From the NCBI RefSeq assembly GCF_048771995.1, contig NC_133026.1, positions 14,616,001 through 14,680,000 on the forward strand: 64,000 nt of DNA, in the 5' to 3' direction. Made by a program: the position numbers and the translations under genes. This document shows positions 12,669-23,600 of the stretch, in pieces (the stretch's first letter is position 1; every line of letters begins with the position of its first letter). Under the pieces are notes generated by a model, which was given only the letters and a program-made list of their open reading frames with translations, was not told where the DNA came from and made no database searches. This DNA is from Taeniopygia guttata. Taxonomy: Eukaryota > Chordata > Aves > Passeriformes > Estrildidae.

Positions 12669-15600
12669 AAGAAAACATAAGGGCTTCGCCCTTCTGATGG
12701 CTTGTCTACTAGAAATAATACAGGATTTAATCATGTGATTAAATTTATTTGACTCAGAGATTATTCATGTGTTGTAATCTGATGTTTGCAGAAGTCCATA
12801 CGTAAATCAGAGATGTTAACCAGCCCAGCCTGCTCAAATTGTGTTTATGTAACAAATTGAGATTTTAGTATTATTATTGTTTTGTATGTCAGAATACAAA
12901 ATATTTTGGATAAAGATTGAAAAAAAAAAAAACCCAATAACCCAGAGCATAAAATCAAATATTTTTGGATTTTGTTTTGTCCCCTTTTTTCTTACTACTT
13001 AATCCTAAATGATTAATTTGTGAAATTACTTGCTAGTAAAGATGACTAAATCAAGAATTCAAGGTGTGTCTAGCATAGAGGGGATATGTGTTTAAAAATT
13101 AAAACATGAAGGAGAAAATCATAAGTCACCTTTAACCCTTACAATTCCTAGGACACCTGTTCTGAATCCATTAAAACTTAAACAGGAAAAATGTATTTCA
13201 AGACAGAAGAGTCTCAGCATAATTTGTGTCTTTTTATCACCACTGTATCTAAGAGAATAACTACTTCCACTATAACGTGTTTTTTCCTAGACACATAAAA
13301 ACTTAAGTCTCCAAAACAAGCTGTATAAAGGAAACTGATTCTCTTCTGACAGTACTAAAAAAATTCCATCAAATTCTTTGTGTTTTTAATCAGAGCCCAT
13401 TTTACCATTTTCTTGCATATCTGTCCAGATGATGTTGGGACAACGATGAATCTGTAAAATAATAATCCTAAATCATTAATTAAATCATTAATCCTTAGTC
13501 ATAAATTCCTTTTGAAGTCTTAGTCCTCCTATGGACAACTGCCTGTACCACCTATAGGAGATTAGCTGTCACTAGAAACTAGAAATCTGGCAATAGCTTT
13601 TGCTGCTCCTCTCTTAGCTTTGTTTCTTCTCAGTAAGAGAATTGCTGGCTAGTGGCTTTTCCTTCTCTTTTGGATATGGCTCCATGGAATATCTGTTTGA
13701 GGATCAGCTTAGTTTTTGTGAGGATGCTGGACTTAACCTTTGAGTTAAAAAAAAAAAAGCATTAAAAAAAAACCCCAGGTCAACAAAATTGCTGTATACA
13801 TAAATAAAAAGTTATTATAAGCAGACTGTAAGGTAGTCACAGAGTGAAAAAAAAATAAATTGCAAACACAAACAAATCCTAATTAAAAAAAAAAACCCCA
13901 AAAATATTTAAGAAAGCTTTTTTTTTTCCTTAAGTTGAACAACTGTCTCCTAGAATTTATATCCTTAAAATTCAAAATGCTTGAGGCCAAAAGGCAACAA
14001 AAGTGACATGGTTTAACCTATATGCATGTCATGTGTAGTACTTTTGGGATGATGATTGATTGCTGCTAGAATGGGATGCAATATTAAACCCATGTGCCAA
14101 AGGCTACAATTCATGCTTAAGTAAGTGATTAGAAATCTTTCTTGAACTCAGAGAGGTTTTAAGCCATAAAACTAACTAATACCAGAATTTCTAACAACAT
14201 GTCCAACAGTACACAGAACTTGCAAACCAAAATAGAAGTTATGTTTTTGGGCTTCAGAAACCTGAGTTAGATGAGAGCACAAGAGAACCCTACCCCTGTC
14301 TGTAGGTACGTGGATCAAGTTGTATCTTTGCCCATAATGCTCAGTCTGAATTTAGTACTTTTGAATGTATTTTGAAATGGTTATATTTACTAGCTACATA
14401 GCTGATACACAAAGTGCTTTCATTTTAGTTAAGCTTGTCCTTTTAATTGTGATCATAAAAAGATAAAGCCTGAAAGAAAGGTCCCAAATGATTTCAGCAG
14501 TTTAAAAAACAATAATGATAGCCATTCTAAATGTCTTTTCATTATATTTCAGTTACTTTACCTTACAGGTTAGCTTTTAAAATAGACACATAGCACCTAG
14601 GTTCAACAAATTAAATTATACTTACTGATCTTTTACTGAGAGCTTGCAAAAAAATACCAATTCTGCATAAGTTACTGTCATAGTGCAGCACTGATGTCTA
14701 CAGATGTAAAGTGTGCATTTTGGTAAAAGCTAGAAAACAGAAAAAAACCTAAAATATACCTGCATTTTCTAACCAAAAGGAAGATAAAATATCAGTCTGG
14801 TTACGTTCCATACCTTTTCCTGCCACCATCTACAGAACAGACATCAGGGCCAATGTCACATTGTTTTCAATTATCACACTTTCCATCTTACTAGCAAATT
14901 AATTTTGAGGACTAATCATCTTCTGCCACAAAATATTTAAACACAATCTCTTTTATTGGGAAGACATTAAAAGCTGATGAGTCGAAGAGTTTCAGGCCAA
15001 AACTTTTCCTTAATGCACTGTCCTGTCTGTGTCCAAATGTTATTGTTCATTCTGCTTGCTCTGCACTTTTTTCAAGCCTGTGGCAGGGTTAGAAATGCAA
15101 AGGTCAATTAAGGATAAGTGTGAATTTGATTATTCTTCATTTATAGTTAAGGATATTTTCAGTATTTTGGTTTTCATTATGTTCATTATGTATTGTTTCC
15201 CTTTCATCACTATAAGTGGAGAGTTATACTTAATGGCCTTTTTATTTTTGCTTAGCTGCCAGGTGTTTCATTTTCATTTAATTTTTAAAGTCAACACTAA
15301 TCTAGGATGGCATATTGTGATTTTTTGTTCTTTTTTTTCAGCACCTTATCTTTCTGCTAATTGGGTAAACTAAATTATTTAGTATTTGTGGAAAAGGGTG
15401 TAGATGTTTTATGGGCAATTTATTTTAAGATTATATTTCTAACTAGTGTGTGTTTTAAGCTTTAGGATTAGAGTAAAAAGTAATATGCATGTTTAAACAT
15501 TTGATTCTGATGTAACTACTGAAATGCAAATGAATACAATGATACTTCTTAGTTCATGCCACTCTCCTAAAAAGAATAAAAAACAACAATCAAGCCTCCC

Positions 15601-17249
15601 TTAAAAAAAAAAAAAACAATCTCATTCTCCCTAGCAGCTGTCTTCCACTGCATTACCCATTTGCAAAACAGGTAGAATTTAGCATCCCAGAAAAGTTATA
15701 AAGCCAAATGAGTTGCAGTTTAAGCAGTTTGGGAAACCTAGCGGGTTTTGGTTTCCCAAACAGTCATGCAAATAGTTGGCTTGAATTGTCTGTTATCAAC
15801 TGCATCTAGAGTAATATTTCATCTAGTGTCTAATAGTGGCTTAAGATTGAGGAGAGTGGTGGTATTATTAAGGAGGTGGTGCGATTTTAAAAATAGCTTT
15901 TTCTTCTATTATAGATTTCTAAAATTGCTAAACAAAATAAGGTTTTTAAAGTTCTGTTCCCCAGGAGTAATATGTGATAAAGAATAAAGTTCTGTCTACC
16001 GATTCTCATGTGACAGTAAAAACTACAGTATTTTGCATTGAAAGTGGAGGGACACTTAAAGTCAGTCAACACACAACTATCTCGCATTTTAAACAAAACT
16101 AAGCATAACTTGGATAAGATGGCTTTTACCACAGAGCTAGAATTCCGTTTAAGCTGGTGCAGGAACATACACGAGCACGCAGAGCTCCTCAGCTCGGCGA
16201 CTGCAGCCCGGGCGGGCCGGAGCAGCGTGTGACGCTCCTGCGGCCGCGCTGGGATGCCCCGGGGCGGCTTGTGCAGAGAGCACCGAGAGCAGGCTAACTC
16301 GGCATTTCCGATCCCTCGCTTAGAGCCGAACGGTGCATCGGTTTAATCGACTCATTGAGATGTAAACGAGCTTCCCTAATCAGACACGCTCAAGTGGGTT
16401 CTGCCCATTGCCCGGGGTGAGCTCGCTTGAGCGGGTCACTGATAATAACTTAAGTCCACGCAAGGCTTAAACCAGTTCACGTGTCTGCACTTTGCTGCCG
16501 GACCAAGTTTCTGAAAACCTCAGAGAAACGGGGTGGCAATGCCGTTGTGGCGGTGCCCGGTTCTTCACCGTTTTCGGACAGGTGCCCGTGTTCCCCCTTT
16601 ATTTAGCACCGACGCGAACTCGGTTCGGCGACGCGGAGAGGGACAGCGCCCGGCGGGCGGGCGCTGAGGCGAGGGGCGCTCCCGGCCGGGCCCCGCTACT
16701 CTGGGGCGCCGCTCCGGGGACACCGCAGCCCGGCGGGGTCGGGGTGAATTCAGAGCCCGGTACCGCTGTCCCGCCGTCTGGGCCCCGCGAGGCCGGAAAG
16801 GTCGGGACCGGCACCTCCCCGCCCGTCTCGCCCAGGTTTCCCAGGGCTGTCATGGTCAGGCGCGGCTGCAGGGGAGGTTCCCCCCCGGGTGAGGGGCTGG
16901 GGGCTGTCCCAAATTCCTCACCCCGGCAGAAGCGGAGCGCGGCTCCGCGGCACAGCTCGGCGACCGGAGGGCGGAGCGGCGCCGCACACGCCGATTAAAA
17001 CTCCCTTTGCTCCCGCCTGCGCCCCTGATCCCGGTGTCCCGATCCGGCTCCGGCGGCTCCGAGCCTTCCCGCGCTGCCGAGCCCGCTCGGGCCGCTCGCA
17101 GCGTCCCGCGCTCCCGAGCCCGCGCCGCCGTGCCCGCGCCGCGCGCGCTCCCCCCGGGCGGCGCCGTGCCCGCGCCCTGCGCGATGCAGTGTGGGAATGG
17201 CTGTGGCGCTGGGGTTGGCTGAAAGAGGCGGCCAGTCGAGGTTTAATGT

Positions 17250-17482
17250 CCGCCATGTTGGCCGTGGCGTATTGAGCGGAACCGGAGCGGCGGAGGAGCG
17301 GAGCCAGCGCCCAGCCCAGCCGCGCCAGCGGGCGCCGCCGGGCCCCGTGTCGGAGTGCGCCCCGCCCCGCCGGGGGAGCCCCGGTCCCTCCATGAGATCG
17401 CTCGGCGGGATCCGGCTCTCAGCTCGGAGCGCGCTTGCTGTCGCCCCCCCCTTCCCAGCCGGAGCCGCCATCGCCGCCTAAC
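17250..17482 (+). other. EPC1: EPC1 5' UTR (start approximate) with uORF
   Basis: GC-rich leader directly before the start codon. An in-frame TGA at 17393-17395 lies upstream of the 17483 ATG, which supports that ATG as the first in-frame start. A uORF opens at ATG 17392 (29 codons, pyrimidine at -3, so weak context) and stops with TAA at 17479-17481, one base before the main ATG. If transcription starts before 17197, the same frame has an earlier ATG at 17197 in strong context (G at -3 and +4), giving 94 codons with the same stop. Confidence 0.7.
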
Positions 17483-17635
17483 ATGAGCAAACTGTCGTTC
17501 CGGGCCCGGGCGCTGGACGCGTCCAAGCCGCTGCCCGTCTTCCGCTGCGAGGACCTGCCTGACTTGGCCGAATATGCCTCCATTAATCGGGCCGTGCCGC
17601 AGATGCCCACGGGCATGGAGAAGGAAGAGGAGTCG
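17483..17635 (+). CDS. EPC1: EPC1 coding exon 1 (residues 1-51)
   Basis: Encodes the conserved N-terminus, from MSKLSFRARA to MEKEEES, the beginning of the EPcA (EPL1) domain. It ends in phase 0 at the donor gtacgtgag (17636). A run of 16 C follows ten bases after the donor. The ATG has A at -3, a good start context. Confidence 0.96.
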
Positions 17636-20600
17636 GTACGTGAGACCCCCCCCCCCCCCCCACCTCGGCCGGGTCCCACCATCCCCCCCGCACCCGGGCC
17701 CCCACCTTCGCCTCTGCGCAAGCACAAAATGGCCGCCATCTTCTCCCCACTCTCCCCGCCCGCCGGGAGGGGGGGACACCCGGAGCGGGAAAGCGCCGAG
17801 CCCGGCCGTCCCTCACCGCGCCCTCTCCCGGAGCTCCCTCGCGGCCCCTTCGCCCCCCGCTCCAGCCTCGCGGCCGCCGGCGGCCCCTCCGCGGGGCCCC
17901 GAAAGGCACAAAGGGGGTCACGTGACACCGCGGGGCGGCCGCCATTTTGTGTCTCGGTCCTTGGGCCGGGCCTGGTGCGGCAGCCGCGGGGAGCGGACGG
18001 GGCCCGGCGGCGGCGCCGTGCGCGCGCGGCCCCGCCGGGGGGCGCTGCCGAGCCGGACGGCGCCGCGGGGGGCGCGCGGCAGCGGGAGCGCGCGCGGGCC
18101 CGGCCGCCCTCAGGGGAGCGGGGCCCGGCGGGGCCTGTGCCTTTTCCCGTTCCCTTGCCGGAGATGGGAAGTGCAAGGATTTCTGTTTGGGTTCATCTAA
18201 GAGCCCTGCAAGTGCCGTCGCACAGGCGCGGTGTAAGTAAAGTTGTGATGGCCCCCACGAAAGTCAGTTGTGAAGCACCGCTCAGAGTAAGGAAATCCGT
18301 GTTGGAGGCTAAAAGTCTCTCACTTCCTGCTCGGTTTTGCTGTCTCAGTGCAGGATGAAACTTTAAACCATTTTGAACTTCAGGGTCATTTAATCATTCA
18401 CTGAGCACGTTCCAACATAGGTAAAACAATCAGTAGCTGTTTTTGCTGAAGGTAAAACACTTGGTAACTGTTGTTGTTGAAGACTCTGCTCTGAAGTGCG
18501 TTATTTGCAGTGTTGTAAATCTTTAATTATTTCCGTAGTATAATCAGTTCTCCCCATCTGTGCATTAGGCACAGCAAATAGGGAAGTACTGTAGAAATAC
18601 AGTTATGTAAGCAGGTTTTGAAATTCGGTGCTAAGAACAAAGGTGACACTAGCTCAGTTGGTTAGAGCAGCGTGCTAATAGTGCCTGGGTTGTGGGATCC
18701 ATCCCCACATGGACCATTCACTTAAGAGTTGGACTCGATGATCCTTGTGGGTCCCTTCCAACTCAGAATATTCAGTAATTCAGTTAGAGTTTCACAGTCC
18801 TGAATTTTTCTAGTTGTCAGACTTCATTGTCCTTTGAAGGTGACAGGCTGTAAAGTTTCTAGTTCTAGATGTAGCAAATCTGGAGTTACATTTGTTTTAA
18901 GAGAGGTATCATCTTTTAAATGGAGTTACCTCTTTGTGGCACTATTGCTCTTAGGTAATGGACTCAGTGAATTTTTATGAAATGTCTTTGGGCAGAAAGG
19001 TTTCTAGAGAGTAATGCACTTTGCATGTTGTTGTCCATAGAGTGACTGCTTTCTGAGGCTTTTTTAAACATAACTCCTTACCATTTTAACATAATTTGGT
19101 ATTTCCAACTCTTCTGCAAGTCATAAGTTGCTTTACACATCTGATAACATATATATTGTGAAGTGTGGTGGGATTTTTTTTCTTTATTTTTCTAACTAAT
19201 AGGTTGGTTTTTATCGGGTTGTTTTGGTGGTGTTTATTTTTGTGAAGATGCTTACAACTTTAGCATGGTATTGGTTGAGGAGTATTTAAGTGGTAGGTAG
19301 CAGTGCTTAGGATGCTTGTGTTTCTTTTGGGCACAGTAGGTATATTCTAAATTGATAACTGTAGATTCTGAATATGAGAGAAACACCTTTAATTTCCTCT
19401 TGTACCAGAATATTAAATTTTGTTGTTTGTTATGACACTTGTCGAGTTTATCTCTCAGTTCAAGGGAGTGAGACTGCATGCATTTATTTGTAGAAATGCC
19501 AGGTTGCTGTCTTTCTCTTTTACTGTTTGCCTGAGAATTCTTTTGCAAGTTCTCAGGCTAGGAAAATTACGTGGGCTCTGTGCATAGTCTCCCTTAACCC
19601 AGACATATATGTCCTACCTAAGTAGTCGTGGGCAAGGAAAAAAGTTTAGACGTTAATTATAAGACCTGCTTTTTTTGTTAATGTGATGCTTTTGTTTCCT
19701 AAATTTTGCTTTGAGGTTAGCCCTAGGAGTAAGTAAATGCTTCCCACAGCTGAAGTTTGCTCCTGCATTTGTTTTGAATATGTGTGTACACACATAAACA
19801 CGCACCCCCAATAGAAATTGCCATCAGTAAGCACAGGTGTCCTTCTGAATATTTTTTTTACCTTTTCACATAAAATAGTTGCTATTAAACTCTTGTTCCT
19901 TATTGTTTCTGCCAACTTGCTAAATTTCCTTCTTTCCCTCTTGTTGCCCTAAAAAGCTTTCTCTTCAGTTTATATTAGCTTTGGCAACAGAGAGTCCAGT
20001 TCTATGACTTAACTTGTGGCAGACTTCATAGGTTTAATACCCTACTGTGTTCTGTTTCCCAAACTTCAGGCCATGCAGGATTTTGGTAAGTTGGTAGTTT
20101 GTGTTAGGTAGCTGAAGATTTGTATTGGAGGATTTTTTCCCTAATGCTTACAAAAATGATAGATGTTTTATTATAAACAGATGGCAAAAGTGTCCATAAG
20201 ATTTTGGAGGAGAGGGTGTCGTCAACTAGTGTGAGTTAGCATTTATAACTTTTTATAAATAGAATTCTAACATTGGTTTGAGCTTTGCATAAATGTAATT
20301 TTAAATTAACAGATATTTGGAGCTAAGAGTTCTCCTCTTGACTAAATAACTTTCCCTAGGGAAAAATGCAATCAAAGAGATTTAATATTCAGGCAGCGAG
20401 TCACAAGATATTTAAATGACTAATTACTGTTTTGATGCACAAAAAGGAATCTTATTTTGCTTCCCTTTCATCTTATCTTTCTCCCATCATGTTCCTACAA
20501 AGAAGTAAATAGCAAAAATAATGCATCTTCCTTATTACAACTGGAAACTTCAGTTTAGAAGTGATATTCTCTAAGAGTCTTCTGAAGGAAAAACAACCTT

Positions 20601-23600
20601 GCCGAGTTTATGGGAGTTGTGAAATATGCAGTTGATCCAAGGATATAGTAACCCTTTTAAAGGAAGTGACAGCTAAAGGCCTTAAGTGGTGTTAATTCTG
20701 TTACAAGTAGACTGCTTTGCTTGGCCATGGCTTCAGTCAGGAATTTTGTTAGGAGGTAAAGGACCAGTAAAAAACCTCTTGGACATTCAGGCAGTGGTAC
20801 TGGAGGTTACCAGCTCATCCTGTCTTCTGGCAGCTGGTTTTTAGCTGCCGAGTTTCTGAGGTAAACACATTGTGGCTGTTGCAAAGTTAGTTGCTGCATC
20901 TAAAAACTAAAAAGTATCATATACATCTGGGAAAAAACCCTTCAAAATGTAATGAATCTTCTTATGTAACACTAAACATCTCCTATATTATTTCCAAATG
21001 CTGGTTTTGAGCAAAAGAGATCCTCAGCTCTGTAATTTTGAGAATCAGACAACAGATCACTGTTAATAATGCAGTAAAGCAGATTTGGCTGTCAAGTCCA
21101 TTGATAACTGTGAATAAAGAAGTAGGTGGAGTAGATTTGTTTATAATTTAAAAATGACTTAGAAAGTTGTTGCTTTTTGTATCCTGTGGTTTATGAGTAG
21201 GATGTTGTTTTTTTTTTTTGTTTTTTTTTACTAGAAATTCAGATTCTAGACTGAAAGGAGACAGCTGGGAAAGCAGAACAGAGGTAACTTTAGTTATGCA
21301 AAATAAGTGAAAAATATGATGGGCTGAAAGTGTTTGAACATGGTCAGTGACATTTCAGAAAGAAAGTGTGCAGAGCTCTACAGGCAATCTAGATTTTATG
21401 GCCTTCAACCAAACCCAGGGAAACTACACTTCTTTTCTTTACTTTTTTTGAAAGGAAAGTAGAAAGAATGCATTCTACATCCCTAGCTTCTAAATTCTCT
21501 TAAAAAATAGAAATCTGGGGGATGGGATGTTGAGACTTCGTGGATAATTAAAAAATATATCCTTATGGAAAATGACTATGAATGTAGTTGGGGTTTTGAT
21601 TTGTTCAAGGAAGTTTTAAAAAGGAGCAAGGCCATGTGTTTGAAGGACATCATGTCAGCATTATAAGGCATTGTAAAATGTTGGGAAGCTAAAATTCTTA
21701 GCTGAAGCAGTGCCCTAGCAAAGATTAGCATGAGCAGAGATACTTTTAATTAAGTCCCTTAGATCTGAGAAATTAATTACCTAATAGAAAAATTTGTCTG
21801 TGTTGGTAACATTTCCAGAGTTAATAACAGCCCTAGGGTTGTGGGAATTTCATGGGTTTATGGAGGGGGGGGTTGTTTCCCTTTTTCTTTGAGTGCGTTT
21901 GTTATCCTCATGTAAATTCTGATAGTACTATGGTCTGCTAAGGTTTTGGATATTAGTTTTGATTTTTGTCTTCTGTGTGTTCAAGTTTGTATAGGTTAAA
22001 TGCACTTTCAAGTTTTTTAAATGCCAGTGTTTCTGGCATTTGGTGTTGGGGCAGGAGAGAGAGAGAGAGCTGGTGCTTTATTGAATTATTCCTATCTCCC
22101 TCTTCTGACTGGGATCCTGGTCTGGTGATGAGTCCTTGTCCCCACCTTAGCTCTGGAGTAGCTACTTGCTTGTCCTACTAGATTTCTGACAGTGTTGCAG
22201 TACGTGGAGTTGTTCTCTTGTGGATCACACTTTAAATTTAAAGCTTGAGTTCTAATTTTAGTTAGTGTTGCTACTTAGAGATGGAAGAATTAAGCACCCA
22301 GAGTCCAAAATTACAATCTGTACAGCTGTTGATTCAGTTCTTACTGTTTTCCTTTGTATATGTGTCATGGTATAACTGACAGCTTGCACAGCGGGTGGAA
22401 TTCAGTCTGTATGTGTAATTATCATTTCTGGATACTGTCATACTCTGTTACCTGGTGTTTCAGCAAACTGTTGAAATAGTTTAAGCTGTGCTTTTGATAT
22501 CTTTAAAACCACAGTCATATTATCTTTCCTGCCCTGGTTTTGGGGATGTTTAAGAAAAGCTTATTTGTTAAAATTTCATTGTTGGATGTAATTTTTCCCC
22601 TTCTTCCCCCTTCAGCATGACCTGTCAGTATTTGCTAAATGCTATAGAAGACCCAGTGAAGATACGCTAATGTTCATTCAAATGCTTCAGAACACTTCAA
22701 ACATAGTCTCTAATAGGATGTGTCTTAATTTAACAAAGCACTACATGGTAAATTTTAATTTACCCAGTTTGGATAGGCTCAAGGATCACGTCCTTTCCAT
22801 GGAACTGTCTTGGGCACTGCTAGCACAGGTCTCTGCCAAGCCATATCTGCATATAAAAATGTCTTTCTCCTCCCAAATCCATACTGCAGGCATTGGGAGG
22901 CTACCACATCCAGGCTCCCTTGCTGCTGAAGCAGCTGTTTGTAGCTTACCGAGGGGAAAAGTTGGTAAAGAGTGTACAAAAAGGTACCCATATGTTACCA
23001 TCTAAGCCCTAATGAATTCAAAATATGTGAAGTAAGCATGTGGCTGAGGTGTAGTGAGTCAGTGTATGAACAGTGTTAACTTATATATGGAGATTTCACT
23101 ATAGGTTCACCAGTCTTTTTTGTTTATTACAATCTTGCCAGCCTAAGAAACTGCATTCTGTGGGTGCATGCATAGAAGTGTGTCTTTCTAATTGTGTGTG
23201 TGGTGCCTTAAGTGTTCTTAAAATAACCACAGCCTTACTGACAAAGGATTCATGGATATTGAGTATTTTAGAATAAAATAATAGTTGGGGTCATCAGAAT
23301 TAGGCGATTGTAAAATCATAGCAGGTACTGTAACTGAATAATTTGTTTCCAGTCTGGGCTTGTTTTTTGTTTTTTTTTTTTCCTTTGATGCAGTGTTAGG
23401 AAACTCTATAGATACTTTGCTTGCTAACAGAAGAAAATCTGTGCCTGCCTCTCCAGCTGTAGAAGTCCTGAAATCTTGAGCGTAACAATTGAATTCCTTT
23501 AGTGGTCTCTTTTTAGAAAAGGACAACTGAAACATTAAAGGATTTTGAAGTAAATGGGGGGAGTAGAGATGCCTCTTTTTGCATAGTCTTGGATTCATGA

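Larger units (their letters stand above)
4344..16149. other. Non-coding stretch between the two CpG islands
   Basis: AT-rich; intergenic, or intronic if the 4343 donor belongs to an EPC1 transcript. It holds G- and T-rich tracts (4621-4687, 5045-5110, 12549-12668) and A-rich runs (13741-13910). The longest open frame (5839-6285, 148 codons) resembles nothing I know. No CR1 or LTR is evident. Confidence 0.75.
16150..18250 (+). promoter_or_regulatory. EPC1 CpG-island promoter
   Basis: GC- and CpG-dense block between AT-rich flanks, spanning the 5' UTR, exon 1 and the first 600 bases of intron 1. No TATA box is evident. A YY1-like element (gtccgccatgttgg, about 17248) is where such sites sit at TATA-less housekeeping promoters, so I place the main start site near 17240-17260 by inference. 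The stretch 16300-16500 is less GC-rich. Open frames on both strands here are a by-product of base composition. Confidence 0.85.

Noticed and set aside
14970..14995. Hammerhead-ribozyme-like core (ctgatgag...gaag)
   Set aside because: Stem II is missing between the two core boxes and the second box lacks the required GAAA; chance match.
16492..18358. Many long open frames on both strands (up to 307 codons)
   Set aside because: They follow from high GC in the CpG island. The only supported coding part is EPC1 exon 1 (17483-17635); the 307-codon frame is exon 1 plus read-through into intron 1.
18642..18718. A genuine tRNA-Ile gene
   Set aside because: Stems are mismatched, the B-box is decayed and it is fused to a CR1 tail, so it is a SINE.
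21720..21740. U6 snRNA-like string (agattagcatg)
   Set aside because: Only about a dozen bases match; nothing of the rest of U6 is present around it.
22670..23005. 111-codon open frame on +
   Set aside because: Lies inside EPC1 intron 1, resembles no family I know, and has no supporting signals.
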